Positions 23,610 through 30,773 of a stretch of 40,055 nucleotides of DNA are shown here, piece after piece. The notes below the pieces were generated by a model. The model ran no database searches. It saw only the letters and a program-made list of their open reading frames with translations, and was not told the origin of the DNA. Within the stretch, counting starts at the first letter, position 1; every line of letters starts with the position of its first letter. Position numbers and translations under genes: made by a program. The DNA comes from an uncultured Pelagibacteraceae bacterium (lineage in GTDB: Bacteria; Pseudomonadota; Alphaproteobacteria; Pelagibacterales; Pelagibacteraceae), in NCBI GenBank assembly GCA_902514755.1, contig CABXRY010000007.1:1-40055 (forward strand), in the 5' to 3' direction.

Positions 23610-24412
23610 TTTGAAACCGGTTTTAACAATTTTAAAAATTTATTATGAATAATTTTATTTGAAGATACTAAAATATTTCCTGCATTTATAGCATCTCTAT
23701 TATCCCAAGTTGAAATATATCCTCCAGCAGCTTTAATTATTGGTATAAGTGGATGTATGTCCCAAATCTTATTCGAACATTGAATTACAATATCCACTCT
23801 GCCTTCAGCGAGATGAGAATAACTTAAAGCATCACTGCAAGGAAATTGCATTAATTTTAAAATTTGAGGGATTTTTTTTTGTTTATTTAAGGGCAGCCAA
23901 CCATGGAATGCAGCTGAAACTTTTACATTTTTAAATGTTGCTTTATTATTTACTGAAATCTTTTTTTTTACTCCATTATTAACCACATAAGCAATTTTAT
24001 CAGAATAATTAAGGTAATATTTTTTGAGTACTGGAAAATTCGCTAATCCTAAAACTGGAATTCCTTTGTAATTTAAAGAGATTAGATTGCTCCAAGTAGG
24101 GTTGCCAATTACAAAAGATCTAGTTCCATCAATTGGATCAATTATCCAACTAAAATCACTTTTTGATTTTTTATGGCCAAACTCCTCGCCTATCACTTGA
24201 TGGTCTGGAAATTTCTTTTTTATCTTTAGTCTTATAAATTTCTCAAAAGCCTTATCTGATGTTGTTACAGGATCGTAACCCTTTCCTTTAAGTTTGTTAG
24301 ATATTTTGAAAGGTTTATTTAATTTAGAGTAATAAAACCTTGTTAGTTCATTTGCTAACTTATTTAAAAAATTAGCATAAATACGGTAATTCTTTGAATT
24401 AAACTGATCCAC
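23606..24412 (-). CDS. hisN: histidinol-phosphatase-type inositol monophosphatase family enzyme
   Basis: A 268-residue member of the IMPase superfamily. Metal-binding motifs are GEEFG (75-79), DPIDGT (D92, D95) and WDIHPLIPIIKAAGG (D218). The last motif, with IPIIKAAGG, is closer to HisN histidinol-phosphatase than to SuhB. It hydrolyses a phosphate monoester with magnesium. HisN would supply the phosphatase step of histidine synthesis in a genome without HisB-type phosphatase; inositol phosphatase activity is the alternative. The only in-frame start at the right place is GTG at 24412. Confidence 0.8.
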   Translation of the reverse strand: MDQFNSKNYRIYANFLNKLANELTRFYYSKLNKPFKISNKLKGKGYDPVTTSDKAFEKFIRLKIKKKFPDHQVIGEEFGHKKSKSDFSWIIDPIDGTRSFVIGNPTWSNLISLNYKGIPVLGLANFPVLKKYYLNYSDKIAYVVNNGVKKKISVNNKATFKNVKVSAAFHGWLPLNKQKKIPQILKLMQFPCSDALSYSHLAEGRVDIVIQCSNKIWDIHPLIPIIKAAGGYISTWDNRDAINAGNILVSSNKIIHNKFLKLLKPVSK

Positions 24413-24479
24413 ATCAAACTCTTACTATTTTATTTATGTTGAATAAAGTTAAATTTTAAATAATTCTTAGTTTAATAGA

Positions 24480-25583
24480 ATGAAAATCGAACTCAACGAA
24501 AACAAAGTTTACTTTAACAATGGTTCTTTAAAAAAAGAAATACATCCTTTCTGGTTAAGAGAAAGAGTTGGTGGAAAGGAATTTTTAGATAAAGGAACCC
24601 AACAAAGACTATTTGATCCAACATCGCTAGATAATGAAATTTGTATAAATAAAGCAAAAATTAATGAAAATTTTTTAGAAATAGATTTTAATGATGGTGT
24701 AAGTTCAAAAATAGAGATTGATAAAATTGCTCAAGAATTTTCAAATGAAGATACTGTAATAAAGCCTATTACTAAAATAAAATGGGACTCAACTTTAAAA
24801 GATATTAAAAACTTTAGATATCAAGATAATTTTTTTGAGAGCAAAGAAATGCATGACTTACTAGTGTCATTTTATGAATATGGATTTGTAGTAATTAAGG
24901 ATATACCAACAGAAGATAATTTTATTGTTAAATTTGCAAATTCAATCGGAAGCGTCAGAAGAACTAATTTTGGAGAATACTTTGATGTAAAATCAAAACC
25001 AAATCCAAATGATTTAGCCTACACTTCACTTGCTTTAGCACCTCATACTGATAATCCTTATCGTAATCCTGTTCCGTGTATTCAATTACTTCATTGTATA
25101 GTGAGCGAAGTTTCAGGAGGATTATCAACATTAGTTGATGGATACACCGTTACTGAAGATTTAAAAAATGAAAATCCAGATTTTTATAAAATTTTATCTG
25201 AAGTAAAAGTTAAATTTAAATTTATTGATAAAGATGTTGTTTTGGAAGATTGGTCTGAATTAATAAAACTAAATGATGATGAGTCCTTAAAACAAATTAG
25301 ATTTAGCCCTAGATTAGATTTTGTACCAATATTAGAAAAAGAAAAATTAGATTTATATTATAGAGCACGAAAAAAATTATCTGAAATGTATAATTCAGAT
25401 AAATATAAAATTGAATTTAAACTTGAAGAAAAAGATTTGATGATGATGGATAACTACAGATTACTTCATGGAAGAACGGCTTACAAAACTAGTGAAGGAA
25501 ATAGGTTTTTACAAGGATGCTATATTGATTATGATAGCACTGAAGGAAAGCTAAGACATTTAAAGAGAAAATATAATTTATAA
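24480..25583 (+). CDS. gamma-butyrobetaine hydroxylase-like 2-oxoglutarate/Fe(II) dioxygenase
   Basis: A 367-residue protein with an N-terminal DUF971-like domain (about 1-95, IHPFWLRERVG) and a TauD-type double-stranded beta-helix. Iron ligands are H189 and D191 (APHTDNPY) and H330 (YRLLHGRTAY); R342 in GNRFLQG fits the 2-oxoglutarate site. The arrangement matches gamma-butyrobetaine and trimethyllysine hydroxylases. The N-terminal domain has only one cysteine (C55), so the zinc site of the mammalian enzyme is absent. Substrates could be gamma-butyrobetaine or another trimethylammonium compound. It diverges from the hisN gene and ends 5 bases before the convergent dehydrogenase. Confidence 0.82.
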   Translation: MKIELNENKVYFNNGSLKKEIHPFWLRERVGGKEFLDKGTQQRLFDPTSLDNEICINKAKINENFLEIDFNDGVSSKIEIDKIAQEFSNEDTVIKPITKIKWDSTLKDIKNFRYQDNFFESKEMHDLLVSFYEYGFVVIKDIPTEDNFIVKFANSIGSVRRTNFGEYFDVKSKPNPNDLAYTSLALAPHTDNPYRNPVPCIQLLHCIVSEVSGGLSTLVDGYTVTEDLKNENPDFYKILSEVKVKFKFIDKDVVLEDWSELIKLNDDESLKQIRFSPRLDFVPILEKEKLDLYYRARKKLSEMYNSDKYKIEFKLEEKDLMMMDNYRLLHGRTAYKTSEGNRFLQGCYIDYDSTEGKLRHLKRKYNL

Positions 25584-25588
25584 CTCTA

Positions 25589-26455
25589 TTAAGTTTTGTT
25601 CTGATTTTCTATTTCTTTATATAAAGCACTATGATCATCATTATCATTGCCTCTTTCTACCAACGAATTAAACATCTCTTTGATTAAACTTGAAATTGGA
25701 AGTTTTGTATCAAAATCACTCGCACATTCTAAAATATTATTCATGTCTTTTAAGTGAGTTGACACCTTACCCTTAGGCGAAAAATCTTTATCAATCATTC
25801 TCTTTCCATGGTTTTGGAGAATTTTTCCATCCGCAAAACCACCTGACAATGCCTTAATAAACTTATTTGCATCTACACCTGCTTGCTCACATAACATAAT
25901 GGCTTCTGCTACTGCTCCAATTGTAACTCCTACAATAATTTGATTAGCAAGTTTTGATACTTGCCCGCTACCAATCGGACCTACTAAAGTTGGGTTTCCC
26001 ATAATCTTTAAAATATCAAAAGCGTAATCAAAAACTTTTTGATCACCTCCAACCATTATGGCTAGGCTTCCATCTTCAGCTCCTATAGTTCCACCAGAAA
26101 CAGGTGCATCTAAAAAGTAAATTCCTTTTTCTTTTAATATTTCACCATATTGAATTGCAATTTTTGGTTTGATTGATGACATATCAATTACAGTAGATGA
26201 TGGTTTTAGATTATTTAAAAATTCTTTATCACCTAAGACTTTTTCAACAGCTTCGTCATCTGTTAACATTGTAATAATAATATCAGTATCTTTGACTGCC
26301 TCAGCCAAAGAATTAGATATATTTGCTCCAAGTTTTTCTAATGGTTTTGCCTTATCAAGGGTTCTGGTAAAAACTTTTAAATTTAATTTTTTTTTGAGAA
26401 GATTTGAAGCCATTGGGTAACCCATAAGCCCCGTACCAATAAAAGCTATTTTCAT
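25589..26455 (-). CDS. 3-hydroxyisobutyrate dehydrogenase family protein (GarR/MmsB-like)
   Basis: A 288-residue NAD(P)-dependent beta-hydroxyacid dehydrogenase. The Rossmann motif FIGTGLMGYPMASNLLKK is at the N-terminus, the substrate motif DAPVSGGTIGAEDGSLAIMVGG in the middle, and the catalytic lysine lies in GSGQVSKLANQIIVG (about K170). These enzymes oxidise 3-hydroxyisobutyrate, tartronate semialdehyde, 2-hydroxymethylglutarate or similar acids. The acidic versus Arg residue after the first strand (FTRTLDKAKPLE) suggests NADP preference, a weak reading. It is convergent with the dioxygenase; the 59-residue membrane gene lies 14 bases upstream, in the same direction. Confidence 0.88.
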   Translation of the reverse strand: MKIAFIGTGLMGYPMASNLLKKKLNLKVFTRTLDKAKPLEKLGANISNSLAEAVKDTDIIITMLTDDEAVEKVLGDKEFLNNLKPSSTVIDMSSIKPKIAIQYGEILKEKGIYFLDAPVSGGTIGAEDGSLAIMVGGDQKVFDYAFDILKIMGNPTLVGPIGSGQVSKLANQIIVGVTIGAVAEAIMLCEQAGVDANKFIKALSGGFADGKILQNHGKRMIDKDFSPKGKVSTHLKDMNNILECASDFDTKLPISSLIKEMFNSLVERGNDNDDHSALYKEIENQNKT

Positions 26456-26469
26456 TTTAGATTAGATGG

Positions 26470-26649
26470 TTATCTTTTCATACAATTATTAACTAGTATT
26501 GCCATTAAAATCCAAATTATAAAAGCTTCACCATTTGTAAAATTATAATCTGCTCCAGCAAATCCTGCTATAATGTTTAAAGCATAAATAATTATAGTAG
26601 ATACTATGAGGCTAATTGCTAAGTCTCTAACTGCACATAAATAATTCAT
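26470..26649 (-). CDS. small two-helix membrane protein (59 residues)
   Basis: This short gene runs from ATG at 26649 to TAA at 26470-26472. The protein has two hydrophobic helices, about 10-30 (LAISLIVSTIIIYALNIIAG) and 41-55 (EAFIIWILMAILVNN), with a short polar link (ADYNFTNG) and a basic end (MKR). Open length, topology and the close packing to the following gene (14 bases) support it. I know no family for it. The ribosome site is weak. Confidence 0.5.
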   Translation of the reverse strand: MNYLCAVRDLAISLIVSTIIIYALNIIAGFAGADYNFTNGEAFIIWILMAILVNNCMKR

Positions 26650-26855
26650 TGATAAACTTTATACATATAAATTAATTATGTAAACTTGAATAAGTTAAAA
26701 AAAATTCTCAAAAAAAAATTTTTGGTTGTGTAAAGATTAGATCAAATCAGATATCGAGAATCTACTAAAGCAGTAGGTTGTATTCAAGAAATTTATTTGC
26801 CTAAAATACAAATAAATTAATTGATAATTTTAATTAAAATAATTAACTTAATTAT

Positions 26856-26897
26856 AAGGAGGTCATTATGTTAAAACTTACACCACCTGACACTTAG
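26856..26897 (+). promoter_or_regulatory. strong Shine-Dalgarno and nine-codon ORF (candidate leader peptide)
   Basis: AAGGAGGT (26856-26863) lies 4 bases before ATG 26868, followed by codons for MLKLTPPDT and TAG (26895-26897). The site is as good as that of the best small-protein gene (18604). Codons CCA CCT fall in ACCACCT (26882-26888), which can pair with AGGAGGT at six of seven positions, so the start could be hidden by its own codons. The PPD tripeptide is a known strong ribosome-stall motif. After TAG the frame stays open for 24 more codons. Function is not known. Confidence 0.4.
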
Positions 26898-26933
26898 CTG
26901 ATAGAAATCTCATATTTCAAACAAACAAAAATA

Positions 26934-26951
26934 AAAATCCAAATGGATTTT
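26934..26951 (-). terminator. probable intrinsic terminator of the symporter gene
   Basis: AAAATCC (26934-26940) and GGATTTT (26945-26951) pair around a four-base loop. On the minus strand the stem is followed by TATTTTTGTTTGTTT, a U-rich tail, about 80 bases after the symporter stop. The stem is short and A+T-rich, so efficiency is uncertain. On the plus strand there is no U-run. Confidence 0.45.
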
Positions 26952-27032
26952 AAAGCCAAAGAGGCAATATAAGGGAGCTCTTTAGGCAATTAGCTTAAAG
27001 AGCGACCCCTTTAAAAAAAAAATTAGTCCTTA

Positions 27033-28475
27033 TTAAACTTTTTTAATTTTTAAAATTAGCATTGGCAATAAAGTAGCAACTAAAAAAGACCAAAATAATA
27101 ATGACTGAGTTATTATGGGTGTGAAAATTTCTTTAGGTAATATTACTCCAACTAACAAACTTTTTGAAAAATCTGGAAATGGAAACATTAAAAATCCAGC
27201 AATTAATCCAACTATAATAGACAAATAAGCAGTTTTTTCATTTATGTTTTTATTATAAAAGCTTGAAAAAACAGTTAAAACAAAGGCACAACAGAACAAA
27301 TCTGCTAGTAAAAATAAATATAAAATATCATATCCTTTTGAAGCAACAATAAAAGCAATCACAGATAAAAATATAATAAAATATTTAGATAATCTTAGAT
27401 AATCAGTTTTTTTATCAAGATTAAATGTTGCTTTACCATCTATAACAAACAAGCTTGAAATTGCATTTACTAAAGTATCAACAGTTGAAATTGTCAAAGC
27501 TAGTCCTAAAGTAACAATTATTAACGATAATATTTCAGTTTGTTCTCTTAATAATAATGTAAAAAAACCAAGATCAGGTCTAACGCTTGAATCAATTGAA
27601 AATGAAACCATTCCAACAAAACCCATGAAAAAAACAATTGGAACAATAATTAAAAAAGAAATGATTAAACCTTTTTTTAAGGTTTGATAATTTTTTGCAG
27701 CATAAACTCTTTGCCAATTTCCTTGGTGGAATAAGTTTGTAGCCGCAACTGCTATAAAGAAAGTTAGGCCTGCAGTATAATTTGGACTGTAGGAGCCACT
27801 TAATAACTGGGGATTTTTTTGTTCTATATACGCAAAAGAAAATTCACTACCAGTATAAGAAATTATATACGATACAGAAATTAGTAGAAATATACCAATA
27901 ATAATCATCTGAATATTATCTGTAAATATCGAGGCTCTTAATCCCCCATATAAAGTATAAGTTAAGGTAGCTAAGAGCACTATTATTGCTGTAATCCAAA
28001 GCTCAGTTCCAGAAATATAATTAATTAAAACAGCGACAGCGGTTACTTCTGCACATAAAAAAATGAACATATAAAAAATAGTCATTAATAAAATTAATTT
28101 GAATAGACTTTTTCCAAATTTTTTTCTCATAAATTCAATTAAAGATGATCCCTTTGGAAATTCTTTTCTAATTTTTTTTCCTAAATAAATTAAAAAAATC
28201 ATTGGAAAAGCTGTTCCTAGTGCATAACCGATAACAGCTCCTATCCCACCCCATGTTGCTGCAGAAGCAGGACCAAATAATATCCAAGCACCTAAAGCTG
28301 ATGCAACTAAACTTGTGGTTAAAGAAAATAAACCTATGTTCCTATTTGCAGTTAGATAATTATTGATACCTTTGAACTTTTTTGAATGATAAAGGCCTAA
28401 TATGGCAAACAATAAACTAATAATTATTACTAATGATAGTGATGTTGATTGACTTATAAAGTATGTTGTATCCAT
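27033..28475 (-). CDS. thiV: sodium:solute symporter, probable thiamin-precursor transporter (ThiV-like)
   Basis: A 480-residue, about 13-helix member of the SSS family. Seen are the N-terminal FAILGLYHSKKFKGINNYLTANR, the core ALGAWILFGPASAATWGGIG, TYTLYGGLRASIFTDNIQMI, NLFHQGNWQRVYAAKN and the sodium-site helix LALTISTVDTLVNAISSL. The decisive evidence is a TPP riboswitch directly in front of its start, which ties it to thiamin metabolism. In Ca. Pelagibacter, a riboswitch-controlled SSS protein named ThiV is proposed to import the pyrimidine precursor HMP, since these cells cannot make it. This gene fits that description; transport of HMP versus thiamin is not shown by the sequence. Confidence 0.82.
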   Translation of the reverse strand: MDTTYFISQSTSLSLVIIISLLFAILGLYHSKKFKGINNYLTANRNIGLFSLTTSLVASALGAWILFGPASAATWGGIGAVIGYALGTAFPMIFLIYLGKKIRKEFPKGSSLIEFMRKKFGKSLFKLILLMTIFYMFIFLCAEVTAVAVLINYISGTELWITAIIVLLATLTYTLYGGLRASIFTDNIQMIIIGIFLLISVSYIISYTGSEFSFAYIEQKNPQLLSGSYSPNYTAGLTFFIAVAATNLFHQGNWQRVYAAKNYQTLKKGLIISFLIIVPIVFFMGFVGMVSFSIDSSVRPDLGFFTLLLREQTEILSLIIVTLGLALTISTVDTLVNAISSLFVIDGKATFNLDKKTDYLRLSKYFIIFLSVIAFIVASKGYDILYLFLLADLFCCAFVLTVFSSFYNKNINEKTAYLSIIVGLIAGFLMFPFPDFSKSLLVGVILPKEIFTPIITQSLLFWSFLVATLLPMLILKIKKV

Positions 28476-28479
28476 TATT

Positions 28480-28550
28480 CTCCCTTTCTGAATTACCGGA
28501 CAGGTTCTTAGGGTTTAATCTCAGTCTGTTACGACACCCCTTTCAGAGTT
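28480..28550 (-). promoter_or_regulatory. TPP riboswitch (THI element)
   Basis: Read on the minus strand: CTCTGAAAGGGGTG (from 28547), then ACTGAGAT with the CTGAGA core (28519-28524), ACCCTAAGAACCTG (28501-28514), then CCGG, TCAGAAAGGGAG. These are the conserved THI-box blocks in the right order and spacing. The 3' strand of the P1 stem runs into AGGGAG (28480-28485), the ribosome site of the symporter. Thiamin pyrophosphate binding should therefore hide the site and stop translation. Confidence 0.92.
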
Positions 28551-28554
28551 AGAT

Positions 28555-28560
28555 ATTATA
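28555..28560 (-). promoter_or_regulatory. -10 box of the riboswitch-symporter transcript
   Basis: On the minus strand the hexamer is a perfect TATAAT, 7 bases or so before the first base of the riboswitch P1 stem. No good -35 box lies 16-18 bases upstream (TTAAGC is the closest). The position makes a transcript starting right at the riboswitch. Confidence 0.5.
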
Positions 28561-28614
28561 TTTTTAAGATTAAATAAAGCTTAATAAAATAATTTTTGTT
28601 ATTAATTATTTAAA

Positions 28615-28905
28615 CTATTGGGTTTTTTGACTTATTATTTCAATCATACATTGAGTAGCGTATTCTCGCCATTCTGATGAATTTTTACTTTTTAAACTGT
28701 TTAAATGATCTCTATTGCTCTGAATATCGTCCTTATATTTTAATTTATCAGCACCATTTAAATTTTTTTCCATATTTGATAGATTTGTTTCCATTGCATT
28801 TATCCAATTTTTTCCTAGCTCAAGACATTTAACATCATCTTTTTCATCACAAATTTCTTTAAAAAAATTAAAGATAACATCGTCCGTCTTTATGGAGGTG
28901 TTCAT
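28615..28905 (-). CDS. small helical protein of unknown function
   Basis: A 96-residue, highly charged protein, probably all helical: FFKEICDEKDDVKCLELGKN, NWINAMETNLSNMEKNLNG, ADKLKYKDDIQSNRDHLNSL, EWREYATQCMIEI. The middle helices have coiled-coil character. Three cysteines, no signal peptide, no recognised family. It starts 3 bases after the pentapeptide-repeat gene and ends the ppc run. Confidence 0.6.
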   Translation of the reverse strand: MNTSIKTDDVIFNFFKEICDEKDDVKCLELGKNWINAMETNLSNMEKNLNGADKLKYKDDIQSNRDHLNSLKSKNSSEWREYATQCMIEIISQKTQ

Positions 28906-28908
28906 TTA

Positions 28909-29415
28909 TTATTTATTGCAAACACCAATAGAATTTGGACCACATGTTTCACCATTAGTCCAAGTAGCACCAATTAAATTGGCCCCTTCAAAATTTGCAT
29001 TAGTGATATTTGAAGAAGTAAAATTTGCTTCCATTAAGTTTGAATTTTGAAAATTAGCCTCAATTAAAGTTGCACCCATAAAATCAACTCTTGTTAAATT
29101 CGAGCCACTAAAATTAGTTTTTTCAAAATTAGCACCTATTGAAATTGTTTCATAAAGATTTGCTCTTACAAAAGTAGACTCTGGGAATGTTCCAAAAGAC
29201 AAATTAGAATTCATCATTATACTTTTATCAAAATTTACTTGAATAAAACTTGCAAAAGATAGATTTGAATTAGGTAGATAACTTCCTTGTAAATCTTGTG
29301 CATCAGAAAATCTACAATTTGAATAGTCTACTCCATCTGTCAATGGGTCATCACACGCTGCATAACCATTAGTAAAAAAAAATAGGCTAAATATCACAAA
29401 AAGGATTTTTTTCAT
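28909..29415 (-). CDS. secreted pentapeptide-repeat protein
   Basis: A 168-residue protein. The start is ATG 29415 (an in-frame TTG at 29430 is upstream), giving a clean signal peptide MKKILFVIFSLFFFTNGYA. From about residue 35 to 150 it has repeats of the A(N/D)LxX kind, such as NLSFASF, ANLYETI, ANFEKTNFSGSNL, ANFQNSNLMEANF and ANFEGANLIGATW, which fold as a right-handed four-sided beta-helix. Cysteines near both ends (ACDDP, NCRF, TCGPNSIGVC) could form disulfides in the periplasm. The role of exported pentapeptide proteins is not established. Confidence 0.85.
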   Translation of the reverse strand: MKKILFVIFSLFFFTNGYAACDDPLTDGVDYSNCRFSDAQDLQGSYLPNSNLSFASFIQVNFDKSIMMNSNLSFGTFPESTFVRANLYETISIGANFEKTNFSGSNLTRVDFMGATLIEANFQNSNLMEANFTSSNITNANFEGANLIGATWTNGETCGPNSIGVCNK

Positions 29416-29475
29416 ATTAGATGATAGCAAATAAGAATAAATTTAACAAATACAAGAATAATGATATTTCATTTG

Positions 29476-30057
29476 TTATGATAAGTTTTTTATTTGATCT
29501 TCGGCATCTTTGATAGATTTTTTATAGTTTAAAGCCATTTGGTCAGCGCTTACTACATCTATCTTTTTGATCCCAAAAAAATTTAATATAAATTTTAACC
29601 AAGGTGTAAGAAAATCTTCTTTACTATTTAGCTTTGTTCCTCCAGAAGTAATAACTAAATACGCACGTTTATTTTTTAACAATCCCTCTCTTCGTCCATT
29701 AGGTTTGAATCTAAAAGTTTCACCAATTCTAGCAGCTAAATCTGACCATGCCTTGAGTGTTGCAGGTGGACCATAATTATAAATTGGAGCTGAAATTATA
29801 ATAATATCACTTTCTTTAAGTTCTCTAACAAGTGTGTCTGATAGTTTAAACATTTTTTTATGCATTTTTGTTTGATCTTTCTTTGCAATCTTCATCCCTG
29901 ACTCTGTCAATCCACTTACAAAAACCATTTCATTATCTAAATCTCGATAAATAACTTTGTCACCTGGTTTTTTAATTTTTTTTAATAATTTTTTTGCTAA
30001 TGACCTAGAAGTTGAACCTTTTTTTCTTGCACTAGAGTCTATTTGATAGATTTTCAT
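29476..30057 (-). CDS. azoR: FMN-dependent NADH-azoreductase/quinone reductase (AzoR family)
   Basis: A 193-residue flavodoxin-fold reductase. The N-terminal FMN phosphate loop IDSSARKKGSTSRSLA, the second FMN segment SAPIYNYGPPATLKAWSDL and the third VITSGGTKLNSKEDF are all in the AzoR positions. The protein reduces quinones and azo or nitro compounds by two electrons with NADH and is thought to protect against electrophilic quinones. It lies 8 bases after ccdA in a minus-strand run. Confidence 0.85.
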   Translation of the reverse strand: MKIYQIDSSARKKGSTSRSLAKKLLKKIKKPGDKVIYRDLDNEMVFVSGLTESGMKIAKKDQTKMHKKMFKLSDTLVRELKESDIIIISAPIYNYGPPATLKAWSDLAARIGETFRFKPNGRREGLLKNKRAYLVITSGGTKLNSKEDFLTPWLKFILNFFGIKKIDVVSADQMALNYKKSIKDAEDQIKNLS

Positions 30058-30065
30058 AATTTATC

Positions 30066-30773
30066 TTATCCAAATTTTTGTAAAAAAGGGAAAATATTTA
30101 ATAAATAATATCCTAAAGTTTGTAATTGATTGGTTAAAATTAATATACCAGTAACTAAAAGAATAATTCCACCAATTTTTGATACTAAATTTATATTCTT
30201 CTTAAAATTTTTAGAAAATATTAAAAACTTTTGTATCAAATAGCCTGATAATATGAATGGTATTGCTAGTCCTAAAGAATAAAAGATTAAAAGCAAAATA
30301 CCTTTGTTAATACTTTCCTCTGTAGCGGCTAATACTAAAATTGAACCTAAAATCGGTCCTATACAAGGTGTCCAACCAAATGCAAAAGCCATACCAATTA
30401 AAATTGGGCTATAAAAATTATTATTTGAATTAGTATGAATTCTTTTTTCAAAATTTAAAAATTTAATGTTAATAATCCCAATAATATGAAGAGATAAAAC
30501 TATTATAACTATACCTGCAAAAATTCTAAGTTCATTAGAATTTTGTAATAATACTTGCCCTAAAAAAGTAGAAGCCGCTCCAAAAATAACAAAAACAATT
30601 GAAAACCCAACTGTAAATAAAACAGTTGGTATCAAATTTACATTTTTTTGATTTACTAACTCGTTCAAAGAACTGCCTGAAATATAAGAAATATAACCTG
30701 GTATCAATGGAAGAACACATGGAGATAAGAAACTTATTAATCCTGCTGCAAATGCAATGAGTAATTCTATCAT
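30066..30773 (-). CDS. ccdA: CcdA-type cytochrome c biogenesis/thiol-disulfide transporter
   Basis: A 235-residue, six-helix inner-membrane protein. Two redox cysteines are in the expected places: FLSPCVLPLIPGY in helix 1 and GWTPCIGPILGS in helix 4. CcdA passes electrons from cytoplasmic thioredoxin to the periplasm for cytochrome c maturation and disulfide reduction. Its start codon directly abuts the ppc stop with no gap. No other cytochrome c maturation gene is in the window. Confidence 0.92.
   Translation of the reverse strand: MIELLIAFAAGLISFLSPCVLPLIPGYISYISGSSLNELVNQKNVNLIPTVLFTVGFSIVFVIFGAASTFLGQVLLQNSNELRIFAGIVIIVLSLHIIGIINIKFLNFEKRIHTNSNNNFYSPILIGMAFAFGWTPCIGPILGSILVLAATEESINKGILLLIFYSLGLAIPFILSGYLIQKFLIFSKNFKKNINLVSKIGGIILLVTGILILTNQLQTLGYYLLNIFPFLQKFG

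Larger units (their letters stand above)
26650..27032. other. 383-base region without a conventional gene
   Basis: This is the only gap over 300 bases in the window. It holds a perfect 10-bp inverted repeat AATTTATTTG (26790-26799)/CAAATAAATT (26809-26818) and the palindrome ATTTTAATTAAAAT (26827-26840). It also has a very strong ribosome site with a nine-codon ORF (26856-26897), a terminator-like hairpin for the minus strand (26934-26951), and a second stem CTCTTTAGGC/GCTTAAAGAG (26978-26987/26993-27002). Both strands look active: the 3' end of the symporter message and a short plus-strand transcript. No tRNA-like or known riboswitch fold was recognised. Confidence 0.5.

Noticed and set aside
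26978..27008. Intrinsic terminator on the plus strand after the mini-ORF
   Set aside because: A good 10-bp stem exists, but only TTT follows it on the plus strand before a run of A; on the minus strand no U-run follows.
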